The position numbers and the translations under genes are program-made. Below are positions 8,083-14,995 of a stretch of 64,000 bases of DNA, one piece after another. The DNA comes from Streptomyces sp. BV286 (GTDB taxonomy: Bacteria; Actinomycetota; Actinomycetes; Streptomycetales; Streptomycetaceae). The stretch covers positions 124,001-188,000 of the forward strand of contig NZ_JAHRIB010000178.1 of NCBI RefSeq assembly GCF_019090165.1, written 5' to 3'. How positions within the stretch are numbered: the stretch's first letter is position 1; every line of letters starts with the position of its first letter. Under the pieces are notes generated by a model that saw only the letters and a program-made list of their open reading frames with translations, was not told the origin of the DNA and did no database searches.

Positions 8083-9365
8083 AGCCCCTCCCTCCGCCCG
8101 CCCACGTCATCGATGCCACCGAGCAGCTCCCGCAGCCGCTCCCACCCACGCCCGTACGAGAAGGCCCTGGCGCCCCACCGCAGCGCGGGCACCGTCACGA
8201 CCAGTCCGGCCGGATCGCGCTCCAGGACGTGCACCTCGGCGATCCGCCGCCGTCCGGCCCGGTCGCGCACGAGATGGAGCACGACGGACAGCGCGGCCGC
8301 CACCTGGCTGTGCAGGGCGGCCCGGTCGAGCCCCGCGGCCGTGCCCAGCGCCTCCAGCCGGGCCGGCACTCCCGAGGCCGCGTTGGCGTGCACGGTCCCG
8401 CAGCCGCCTTCATGGCCCGTGTTCAACGCGGCCAGCAGCGCCACCACTTCAGGTCCACGCACCTCGCCGACGACCAGCCGGTCCGGCCGCATGCGCAGCG
8501 CCTGGCGCACCAGGTCCTGGAGCGTGACGAGCCCGGCGCCCTCCTGGTTGGGGGGTCTGGATTCGAGCCGTACGACGTGGGGATGGTCGGGGCGCAGCTC
8601 CGCCGAGTCCTCGGCGAGCACGATCCGCTCGCCCGGTCCGACGAGGCCGAGCAGGGCGCTGAGCAGCGTCGTCTTGCCGCTGCCCGTGCCGCCGCTGATC
8701 AGGAACGAGAGTCTCGCGTCGAGCAGGGCCCGCAGCAGCCGGTCCCCGCCGGGCGGTACCGTCCCCGCGGCCACCAGTTCGTCGAGCGTGAACGCCCTCG
8801 GCCGTACGACCCGCAGCGACAGGCAGGTCGAGCCGACGGCGACCGGTGGCAGCACCGCATGCAGTCGGGTGCCGTCGGGGAGCCTGGCGTCCACCCAGGG
8901 GTGGGCGTCGTCGAGCCGCCGCCCGGCCACGGTCGCGAGGCGCTGGGCGAGGCGTCGTACGGCCGCCGCGTCCGGAAAGGACACCGCGGTCAGTTCCAGG
9001 CCGCCGCCGCGGTCCACCCACACCCGGTCGGGCGCCGAGACCAGCACGTCGGTCACCGAGGGATCGTCGAGCAGCGGCTCCAGCGGCCCGCTCCCGATCA
9101 GCTCCGACCGCAGGCGCTCGGCCGCACCGAGGACTTCGGCGTCCCCGAGCACCCGCCCCTGCTCCCGCAGGGCCTGCGCCACGCGCGCGGGGGTCGGTTC
9201 GCCGCCGCTCTCGGCGAGCCACTGCCGGACCCCGTCCAGCAGTCCCGTGTCGGCGGACCCGCTCCCGCCCGACGGGCGGCCGGCGGGCGAACCGATGCCC
9301 GAGCGCACGCCCGGCGGCCCCGCCTGCACGGGCGCCGCGCCCCGCAGGCCCGTGCCCCCGCTCAT
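8079..9365 (-). CDS. tadA: TadA/CpaF-type secretion ATPase
   Basis: A 428-residue hexameric secretion ATPase that powers assembly of Tad/Flp pili. Walker A is GGTGSGKT (residues 225-232), followed by the Asp box ERIVLAEDSAEL and the Walker B/His box region RPDRLVVGEVRGPEV with GHEGGCGTVHAN. The N-terminal domain (about residues 90-200) has the CpaF pattern DPSVTDVLV and RVWVDRGG. Four-base overlaps with both neighbours place it firmly in the operon. Confidence 0.93.
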   Translation of the reverse strand: MSGGTGLRGAAPVQAGPPGVRSGIGSPAGRPSGGSGSADTGLLDGVRQWLAESGGEPTPARVAQALREQGRVLGDAEVLGAAERLRSELIGSGPLEPLLDDPSVTDVLVSAPDRVWVDRGGGLELTAVSFPDAAAVRRLAQRLATVAGRRLDDAHPWVDARLPDGTRLHAVLPPVAVGSTCLSLRVVRPRAFTLDELVAAGTVPPGGDRLLRALLDARLSFLISGGTGSGKTTLLSALLGLVGPGERIVLAEDSAELRPDHPHVVRLESRPPNQEGAGLVTLQDLVRQALRMRPDRLVVGEVRGPEVVALLAALNTGHEGGCGTVHANAASGVPARLEALGTAAGLDRAALHSQVAAALSVVLHLVRDRAGRRRIAEVHVLERDPAGLVVTVPALRWGARAFSYGRGWERLRELLGGIDDVGGRREGL

Positions 9366-10465
9366 ACGCCCCCTCCGGCAACCGCGGCCCGCTCCCAGAA
9401 CGCCGAGCAGAAGCGCGCGAGCGGCCCGCGGCCGTCCCCGCCGGGCGGGGCGCCCCGCTCCTGGGCCGCCGACAGCCCCGGTTCCCCGGGCACCTCACCC
9501 ATGAGGGGCAGTCCGAGGAGCCGTGCGACTTCCCGGTCGTCCAGTCCTGGCGCGTACGGCCCGCGGACCGCGACGCGCAGGTCCCGCAGGACCATGCCGA
9601 CCGCGGACGCCACCCGCCCGGCCGCCGCGACGGCGCGCAGCTCGGCGGGGACCACGAGCAGCCCCAGGTCGACCTGTGCGAGGGCCTCCGCGGCCCCTTC
9701 GTCGATCCGGCGCGGCAGATCCACGACGACCGCCCCGCCTCGCCTTCTGGCGGCGGCCAGAACCGCCCGGACGGCTTCGGGCGCGATGGTGACGGAGTCG
9801 CCACGGTCCCAACTGAGGACCCGCAGGGCGTGCAGTGAGGGCAGCGACTCCTCCAGGGCTCCGCCGCCGACCCGCCCGTGCGAGGCGGCGAAGGCCGGCC
9901 AGCGGAGTCCTTCGGCGGCTTCTCCACCGAGCAGTACGTCGAGTCCACCGCCCAGTGGATCCGCGTCGACGAGGAGGGTGCGCCTTCCCTGGCGCGCCGA
10001 GGTGACCGCCAGCGCGCAGGCGAGCGTGGACGATCCGGCGCCTCCGCGGCCGCCGATCACGCCGACGGTCAGGGCGGGCGGTCCGACTCCCTCGGCCACG
10101 TCGGCGATCCGGTCGACCAACCATTGTTCGCCATCCGGCAGCAGCAGCACATGGTCGGCGCCGATCTCCACGGCCCGTCGCCAGACCCCGGCGTCGTCCT
10201 GATCCCGCCCCACCAGAACCACGCCGCGTCTGCGCGCGGCGCCCCGCACCCGCCGTGCCGCGTCGTCGCCGACGAGCACCAGAGGTGCCGTGTCCCAGCC
10301 GCCGCCGCGCTCCGGCACACCGTGGTGGACTTCCGGCCGGGCGCCGGCCGCGGCGCACAGCCGCAGCAGGTCGTCCAGCAGATGCGCGTCCTCCGTGACG
10401 ATCAACGGTCCGCCCTGCCGCCCCTCGGCGGCCGACGGCCGGTCGTGTGTGATGGCCCCCGTCAT
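9362..10465 (-). CDS. CpaE/Ssd-like ParA-family ATPase of the Tad operon
   Basis: A 367-residue protein with an N-terminal receiver-like domain and a C-terminal ParA/MinD-type domain. The nucleotide-binding loop reads GGRGGAGSST (about residues 138-147). It therefore lacks the usual lysines of the deviant Walker A, as in Ssd-type septum-site proteins of actinobacteria. LLVDADPLGGGLDVLLGGE follows. The ATG at 10465 was chosen because GGGGAG lies about ten bases upstream; the frame is open to 10594 but the extra residues are Arg-rich and unlike the family. It is the first gene of the operon and probably localises the machine. Confidence 0.85.
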   Translation of the reverse strand: MTGAITHDRPSAAEGRQGGPLIVTEDAHLLDDLLRLCAAAGARPEVHHGVPERGGGWDTAPLVLVGDDAARRVRGAARRRGVVLVGRDQDDAGVWRRAVEIGADHVLLLPDGEQWLVDRIADVAEGVGPPALTVGVIGGRGGAGSSTLACALAVTSARQGRRTLLVDADPLGGGLDVLLGGEAAEGLRWPAFAASHGRVGGGALEESLPSLHALRVLSWDRGDSVTIAPEAVRAVLAAARRRGGAVVVDLPRRIDEGAAEALAQVDLGLLVVPAELRAVAAAGRVASAVGMVLRDLRVAVRGPYAPGLDDREVARLLGLPLMGEVPGEPGLSAAQERGAPPGGDGRGPLARFCSAFWERAAVAGGGV

Positions 10466-10801
10466 GCTCTCCAGCTCCCCTCGCTGCTTCCTCACGGAGC
10501 CCCTGCGGCCCCGCGATTCCCGCTCGTGCGCGAGAACCGGCAACCGGTCCTCCATATGAACCGCCGATACGAACCGGCCATAGCCGCCGGACAAACGGAA
10601 CCGGCCATGAACTTCCGCGAGCGGTACGCGCTGGAATCACGGTGCAGCGATGCTGGAAATCGTGTGGATCTTGGTCGATAACTGTGGACAACTCGACGGT
10701 TGTGAATATCGCCTTCACCCAAACAGGTGACCGTTGTACGACTTCCTTAGCGCAGCGCGGCAACTACGCACAGTGACCAATCCTGTGCGGGCGCAGAGAA
10801 A
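10466..10801. other. Intergenic region before the Tad operon, with DnaA-box-like sites
   Basis: No gene is seen. The region should hold the promoter of the minus-strand Tad operon. It contains a TGTGGACAA at 10683-10691 (complement TTGTCCACA, the preferred Streptomyces DnaA box) and a weaker TGTGGATC at 10663-10670, plus two near copies of GAACCGGCCAT (about 10576 and 10600). The function of these sites is unknown. Confidence 0.5.
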
Positions 10802-10830
10802 CGCCGGGCCCCGCAGTGCGGGGCCCGGCG
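10802..10830 (-). terminator. Strong hairpin terminator downstream of the 6C RNA
   Basis: CGCCGGGCCCCGC and GCGGGGCCCGGCG form a perfect 13-bp stem around a three-base loop. It lies just past the 6C RNA on the minus strand and insulates it from the Tad operon. Confidence 0.75.
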
Positions 10831-10867
10831 TCCTGTGAAGCGGAAGGGAAAACCCATCCGGACATGC

Positions 10868-10967
10868 GACGACCCCCGCCGGGGGGGAGAGCGGGGGTCG
10901 TCCCCACGGTCTGACTCGGGGGGGGAGGAGCCGGACCGGGTTAGCACGGTCGCGAACGATCCGTGAC
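10868..10967 (-). ncRNA. 6C small RNA (actinobacterial, scr3559-like)
   Basis: On the minus strand two stem-loops with long cytosine loops stand side by side. The first pairs CGGTC-GGCTC with GAGTC-GACCG around a run of eight C (10907-10938). The second pairs GACGACCCCCGC with GCGGGGGTCGTC perfectly over 12 bp around a loop with seven C (10868-10902). Two hairpins with six or more C in the loop define the 6C RNA family (B11 in Mycobacterium tuberculosis), and in S. coelicolor a 6C RNA is known next to SCO3559, the same place. The 5' end is estimated from the proposed promoter. Confidence 0.85.
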
Positions 10968-10973
10968 TTCCAT

Positions 10974-11001
10974 GGTGTACCCGAGAGGCCTCTCAGGCAA
11001 A
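10974..11001 (-). promoter_or_regulatory. Candidate promoter of the 6C RNA with a 12-bp palindromic spacer
   Basis: Reading leftward, TTTGCC (10996-11001) and TACACC (10974-10979) are 16 bases apart and could be -35 and -10 boxes. The spacer contains a perfect palindrome, GAGAGGCCTCTC, at 10983-10994, which could be an operator. The predicted transcription start near 10967 gives an RNA of about 100 bases. The box assignment is inference. Confidence 0.45.
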
Positions 11002-11038
11002 CCCACGCGCCCCACACTAGCCCGAATGGCGGGCGCAT

Positions 11039-11863
11039 ATGCTCAACCCCGTGGAAAACCACTCCTTGCCTCGTACAGCGGCCTTCTTTGACCTGGACAA
11101 GACGGTCATTGCGAAGTCGAGCACGCTCACCTTCAGCAAGTCGTTCTACCAAGGCGGCCTGATCAACCGCCGGGCGGTGTTGCGTACCGCATATGCCCAG
11201 TTCGTCTTCCTCGCGGGCGGCGCCGACCACGACCAGATGGAGCGGATGCGCGCGTACCTGTCCGCGCTGTGCCGCGGCTGGAACGTCCAGCAGGTGAAGG
11301 AGATCGTCGCCGAGACCCTTCACGACCTGATCGACCCGATCATCTACGACGAGGCCGCCTCCCTCATCGAGGAGCACCACATCGCGGGACGCGACGTCGT
11401 GATCGTCTCCACGTCCGGGGCGGAGGTCGTCGAGCCGATCGGTGAGCTATTGGGCGCGGACCGGGTGGTGGCGACCCGCATGGTCGTGGGCGCCGACGGC
11501 TGCTTCACCGGCGAGGTGGAGTACTACGCCTACGGCCCCACGAAGGCCGAGGCGATCAAGGAGCTGGCCGCGTCCGAGGGGTACGACCTCTCGCGCTGCT
11601 ACGCGTACAGCGACTCGGCGACCGACGTCCCGATGCTCTCGGCGGTCGGCCATCCGCACGCCGTGAACCCGGACCGCACGCTGCGCCGCGAGGCCACCGC
11701 GCGCGGCTGGCCCATCCTCGACTTCCACCACCCGGTGCGGCTCAAGCAGCGGCTGTCCGTACCGCCGCGACCGGCGCTCGTGGCCGCGGCGGCGATAGGA
11801 GCGGCGGCGGCCACGGCGGGGCTGGTCTGGTACGCCAGCCGCCGTCGCGCGGCGGTGGGCTGA
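11039..11863 (+). CDS. HAD-superfamily phosphatase (subfamily IB, SerB-like)
   Basis: A 274-residue HAD hydrolase. Motif I FFDLDKTVI has the nucleophile and general-acid Asp pair, motif II is VIVSTSGAE, a conserved Lys lies in GPTKAEAI, and motif III is YAYSDSATDVPML. It ends with a hydrophobic C-terminal helix (AAAAIGAAAATAGLVWYA) followed by basic residues, so it is probably membrane-anchored by its tail. Substrate is unknown; relatives dephosphorylate phosphoserine or lysophospholipids. The ATG at 11039 starts the conserved frame; a GTG a few codons on is an alternative. Confidence 0.88.
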   Translation: MLNPVENHSLPRTAAFFDLDKTVIAKSSTLTFSKSFYQGGLINRRAVLRTAYAQFVFLAGGADHDQMERMRAYLSALCRGWNVQQVKEIVAETLHDLIDPIIYDEAASLIEEHHIAGRDVVIVSTSGAEVVEPIGELLGADRVVATRMVVGADGCFTGEVEYYAYGPTKAEAIKELAASEGYDLSRCYAYSDSATDVPMLSAVGHPHAVNPDRTLRREATARGWPILDFHHPVRLKQRLSVPPRPALVAAAAIGAAAATAGLVWYASRRRAAVG

Positions 11864-12215
11864 GGCGGTCCGGGCTCCCCTGCCGCCTCCCCCGTCCGCG
11901 CCGCCCCTCCTCGCCCGCCTCTCATGGCCGGGCGGCCGATTCACTCCCTTTGGGCATAAAAGTAAAGAAGTACAGGGAGGGGTTCCGCTTCCTCCGGTCC
12001 AGGAGTACAAAGGGGTTAACGGCCCGCGAGACCAAGGACATCCGAAAGGATCACCTTCAAACGCAAACCGAGGCCCCACGGACCGCGCATGAACACCGGG
12101 CACCCACGCGACGTCGACCCGTCGATTACGGGCCAGCCGCACCAGGTGACGGGCAACAGTTCCCGACCTGATGGGCAAAACTACGAGGACGCTTGGTACC
12201 CCAGTGAACATGCCA
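11864..12215. other. Intergenic region with an AT-rich purine stretch, no gene assigned
   Basis: After the HAD gene a short AT-rich stretch (about 11950-12020, with CATAAAAGTAAAGAAGTACAG) stands out from the GC-rich background. Frames across it do not look like proteins and overlap the neighbouring terminator. It may be regulatory or an untranslated RNA; nothing specific was recognised. Confidence 0.4.
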
Positions 12216-12243
12216 GCGGCGGTACGGAAATCCGTACCGCCGC
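12216..12243 (-). terminator. Hairpin terminator of the Fic-like gene
   Basis: GCGGCGGTACGGA and TCCGTACCGCCGC form a perfect 13-bp stem with a minimal loop, ending 17 bases beyond the stop at 12260. Confidence 0.8.
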
Positions 12244-12259
12244 AACCCTGTTCAGGGAC

Positions 12260-13108
12260 CTATGCGGCGCCTCGCTGCAGCGCCTCGCACACCGCCGTCG
12301 ACTCCCTGGCTCCGAGTTCGACCGCCTTGCCGCAGTGGGTGATCCAGGCCGCCATCCCCTCCGGGGTCCCGGAGGCGTAGCCGTCGAGAGCCGCCGCGTA
12401 GGCCGCTCGGCCGAGTTCCGCGTGACCGACCTCCGGCGGGCAGACCGACTTGGGATCGAGACCGCTGCCGATCAGGACGATCCGTTCGGCCGCGCGCGCG
12501 ACGAGGCCGTTGTGCGAGCCGAAGGGACGCAGCGCGAGGAGTTCGCCGTGCACCACGGCGGCGGTCACCAGGGCGGGCGCCGAGCTTCCCGCGATGACCA
12601 GCCGCGCAAGACCGTCGAGGCGGCCCTCGACCTCCGCCGCGTCCGGCACCGGAAGCCCGATCAGCGGCGGCCCGGCGGCACCCGCCGTGGTCTCCGTGAC
12701 CGGTTCCCCGTCCTGCCGCGGACGCCCGACCGTGTCCCCGTTGTCGGCGGCGGCCACCAGGTGCAGCCTCGCCAGTACCCGTAGGGGCGACTGCCGCCAG
12801 ATGGACAGGAGTTCGCCCGACTCCGCGGTCAGCCTGAGGGCCGCGCCCACCACCCTGGCCTCGTCGTCGCCGCTGAAGTCGGTCCTCCGGCGCACCTCTT
12901 CGAGGGCCCAGTCGGCACCGGACAGCGCCGCCGATCCCCGGGAGCCCCGCAGTGCGGCCTCCCCGGTGATCTCGTTGCTGCGGCGCCGCATGATGCGGTG
13001 CCCGTAGACGCGGTCCACGGCCTTGCGCACGGACTCGACGGATTCCGCCACGCCCGGCAGCGAACCCAGCGCCGCGAGGGGGTCGGCGTTCGCACCTGTC
13101 GTACTCAT
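12260..13108 (-). CDS. Conserved protein with degenerate Fic-like motif
   Basis: A 282-residue, mostly helical protein conserved in Streptomyces near the 6C locus. Near residue 210 it has LRPFGSHNGLVARAAERI, which lines up with the Fic consensus HPFxxGNGRxxR: Pro, Phe, Asn-Gly and the last Arg are kept, but the catalytic His is Arg and the first Gly of GNG is His. Fic proteins transfer AMP or related groups to proteins; this one would be a catalytically altered relative or a pseudo-enzyme. Start ATG at 13108 was taken because the frame further upstream is Arg/Pro-rich and not protein-like. Function unknown. Confidence 0.8.
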   Translation of the reverse strand: MSTTGANADPLAALGSLPGVAESVESVRKAVDRVYGHRIMRRRSNEITGEAALRGSRGSAALSGADWALEEVRRRTDFSGDDEARVVGAALRLTAESGELLSIWRQSPLRVLARLHLVAAADNGDTVGRPRQDGEPVTETTAGAAGPPLIGLPVPDAAEVEGRLDGLARLVIAGSSAPALVTAAVVHGELLALRPFGSHNGLVARAAERIVLIGSGLDPKSVCPPEVGHAELGRAAYAAALDGYASGTPEGMAAWITHCGKAVELGARESTAVCEALQRGAA

Positions 13109-13235
13109 GGGTACGACCCTACGCACACCCGGCCCCCACCCCACCGACGAGTGGTCTTCTTCACGTCCCGACAGCCCTCGGACGCGGGCACACCCATACG
13201 CCGGCATGAACATCACGGTCACCGGCCCGTTCACC

Positions 13236-13280
13236 GAGGCCGGTCTCGGAGTGGCCTGCCACCACTCCGAGACCGGCCTC
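13236..13280. terminator. Perfect 19-bp inverted repeat downstream of the deacetylase-like gene
   Basis: GAGGCCGGTCTCGGAGTGG is repeated in inverted form after a seven-base loop. It lies in the spacer after the minus-strand gene ending at 13434 and may be its terminator. The plus strand across it (from ATG 13206) is also codon-like for about 44 codons, so a small gene is an alternative reading. Confidence 0.5.
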
Positions 13281-13350
13281 CTCAAGTGCCAGGCCGGCGA
13301 CGACCTGCTGCTGACGGCCAAACACTCGGACCGGGTGCGTGCTGCGGTCC

Positions 13351-13410
13351 CGGCCGGTCCCGGGCGGTTCCGGCCGGTCCCGGGCGGTTCCGGCCGGTCC
13401 CGGGCGGCTG
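13351..13410. repeat. Three tandem copies of a 20-bp GC-rich unit
   Basis: CCGGCCGGTCCCGGGCGGTT occurs at 13351, 13371 and 13391; the third copy has C for T near its end. The array lies just beyond the stop of the deacetylase-like gene. Confidence 0.8.
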
Positions 13411-13433
13411 CCAGCCCGGACGCCCGCCAGGCG

Positions 13434-14726
13434 CTACGGCCTGCCCGCCGGCGCGCCCGGCACGCCCTTCGGGGCCGGGGCGGGCCGGTCGGACAGGAAC
13501 GACGCCCAGTCCTGCTCCGGAGCCTGGCCCACTTTGAGGGTGCGGAGCTTGTCGAGGGTCTCGGGGTCCTGTGCGTCGAGCCAGTCGGCGAGCTGCCGGA
13601 AGGAGACACAGCGCACCTCGCGCTCATTGCAGACGCGCTCGATGGTCTCCTCGACGGCGCGCATGTACGTGCCGCCGTTCCAGGACTCGAAGTGGTTGCC
13701 GATGATCAGGGGCGCGCGGTTGCCCTTGTAGGCGCGGGAGAAGCCCGCGAGCAGGCCGTCCCGCATCTGGTCGCCCCAGTACGCGTGTTTGGCGGGGTCG
13801 CCCTTGGACGTGGTGCCCGACTGGTTGACCATGAAGTTGTAGTCCATGGTCAGCGTCTCGAAGGCGCGGCCCGGGACCGGGACGAGCTGCAACGACAGGT
13901 CCCAGAGGCCCTCCTTCTTCTTGGGCCAGACCTGGTCGTTGACGCCGCTGGTGTCGTAGCGGAAGCCGAGCTCGCGGGCGGCGCTCATGAAGTTCTTCTG
14001 CCCCTCCAGGCAGGGCGTCCTGGCGCCGACGAGCTCCTTGTCGTAGTCGAAGGGCAGCGGGGAGGCGTCCATCGCGCCCGTGTTGGTCTTCCAGGACTTG
14101 ACGAAGGCCTTGGCCTGGGCGATCTCGTCCTTCCACTCCTCGACCGACCATTCGCCCACTCCGCCCCCGCTGCCGCAGAAGTGGCCGTTGAAGTGCGTGC
14201 CGATCTCGTTGCCCTCGAGCCAGGCGCCGCGCAGCTGCTCCACGGTGTCCTTGATGCCCTGCTCGTCATTGAAACCGATGTCGGAGCGGCCGGGTGAGTG
14301 CTGCGGCGGCCGGTACAGGTCGCGCTTCGCCTCCGGAAGCATGTACACGCCGCTGAGGAAGTACGTCATCGTCGCCCGGTTGTCCTTGGCCACCTTGCGG
14401 AAGTGCGAGAACAGCCGCTGGCTGTCCTCGCCGGCCCCGTCCCAGGAGAAGACCACGAACTGCGGCGGTCGCTGACCGGGCTTCAGCCGCTCAGCCCGGG
14501 GCAGCCGCGGCTGCGCGCCGGTGTACGCGGTGGAGCCGTCGCCGATCAGGCGGACCGCGTTCTTGGGCGCGGGTGCGGGCGCACCCACGGCCTTCTTCGC
14601 GCCGTGCGCGCCTTCGTCCTGCGCGCCCTTCTTGGCACCGGTGCCGTCGAGCGCGCAGCCGGCGAGCGCCGCGGCGCAGACAGCGGCGAGGGTGACGCCC
14701 GTGGTGATCCTCTGAGTGGCGGCCAT
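13434..14726 (-). CDS. Lipoprotein with polysaccharide-deacetylase-like domain
   Basis: A 430-residue secreted lipoprotein. The start at 14726 gives a signal peptide with the lipobox LAGC (Cys24); the frame reaches 14834 but the extra residues lack signal features. The mature part shows VVFSWDGAGEDSQRLFSHF (about residue 88, catalytic Asp region of NodB-type deacetylases) and GTHFNGHFCG, which fits the HxxxH metal motif. Later LIIGNHFESWNGG supplies another conserved His. The substrate, perhaps a cell-wall or exopolysaccharide, is not known. A His/Trp-rich catalytic half and a Pro-rich C-terminus are typical of this Streptomyces family. Confidence 0.85.
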   Translation of the reverse strand: MAATQRITTGVTLAAVCAAALAGCALDGTGAKKGAQDEGAHGAKKAVGAPAPAPKNAVRLIGDGSTAYTGAQPRLPRAERLKPGQRPPQFVVFSWDGAGEDSQRLFSHFRKVAKDNRATMTYFLSGVYMLPEAKRDLYRPPQHSPGRSDIGFNDEQGIKDTVEQLRGAWLEGNEIGTHFNGHFCGSGGGVGEWSVEEWKDEIAQAKAFVKSWKTNTGAMDASPLPFDYDKELVGARTPCLEGQKNFMSAARELGFRYDTSGVNDQVWPKKKEGLWDLSLQLVPVPGRAFETLTMDYNFMVNQSGTTSKGDPAKHAYWGDQMRDGLLAGFSRAYKGNRAPLIIGNHFESWNGGTYMRAVEETIERVCNEREVRCVSFRQLADWLDAQDPETLDKLRTLKVGQAPEQDWASFLSDRPAPAPKGVPGAPAGRP

Positions 14727-14995
14727 GTTCCGCCCACCTTCTTCCTTCGATCGGGACAAAACAGACAGCGACGCCAAGATCGCAAGAGTCCGGGAAGAGG
14801 GTGGTGCGACAAGCCGATCAAAATGATTAATCACTCTCCGGAATGAACTGTTGACCCATTTGCGCTACTTTTTCTGACACGTCCTTTACTCTCCATTACG
14901 ATTCATTTACTGAGCGTTGATAAATCCCGCCGCTGTACGCCGTGACCCACGGCCGCGCCCCAAGCGACCGCGTAGCCCCGGAGGAGACGGGAACC

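Noticed and set aside
10981..11005. CTCTCAGGCAAA resembling the end of a glycine riboswitch
   Set aside because: Only this short string matches; no aptamer stems are present, and the downstream gene is a HAD phosphatase. The palindrome and 6C RNA explain the region better.
11950..12171. Frame of 73 residues in the AT-rich spacer
   Set aside because: It has no ATG or GTG at a useful place and the composition is not coding-like; more likely untranslated sequence.
12089..12784. Plus-strand frame overlapping the Fic-like gene
   Set aside because: It crosses the terminator hairpin and lies antisense to a well-supported gene; residues beyond the first 40 look like shadow translation.
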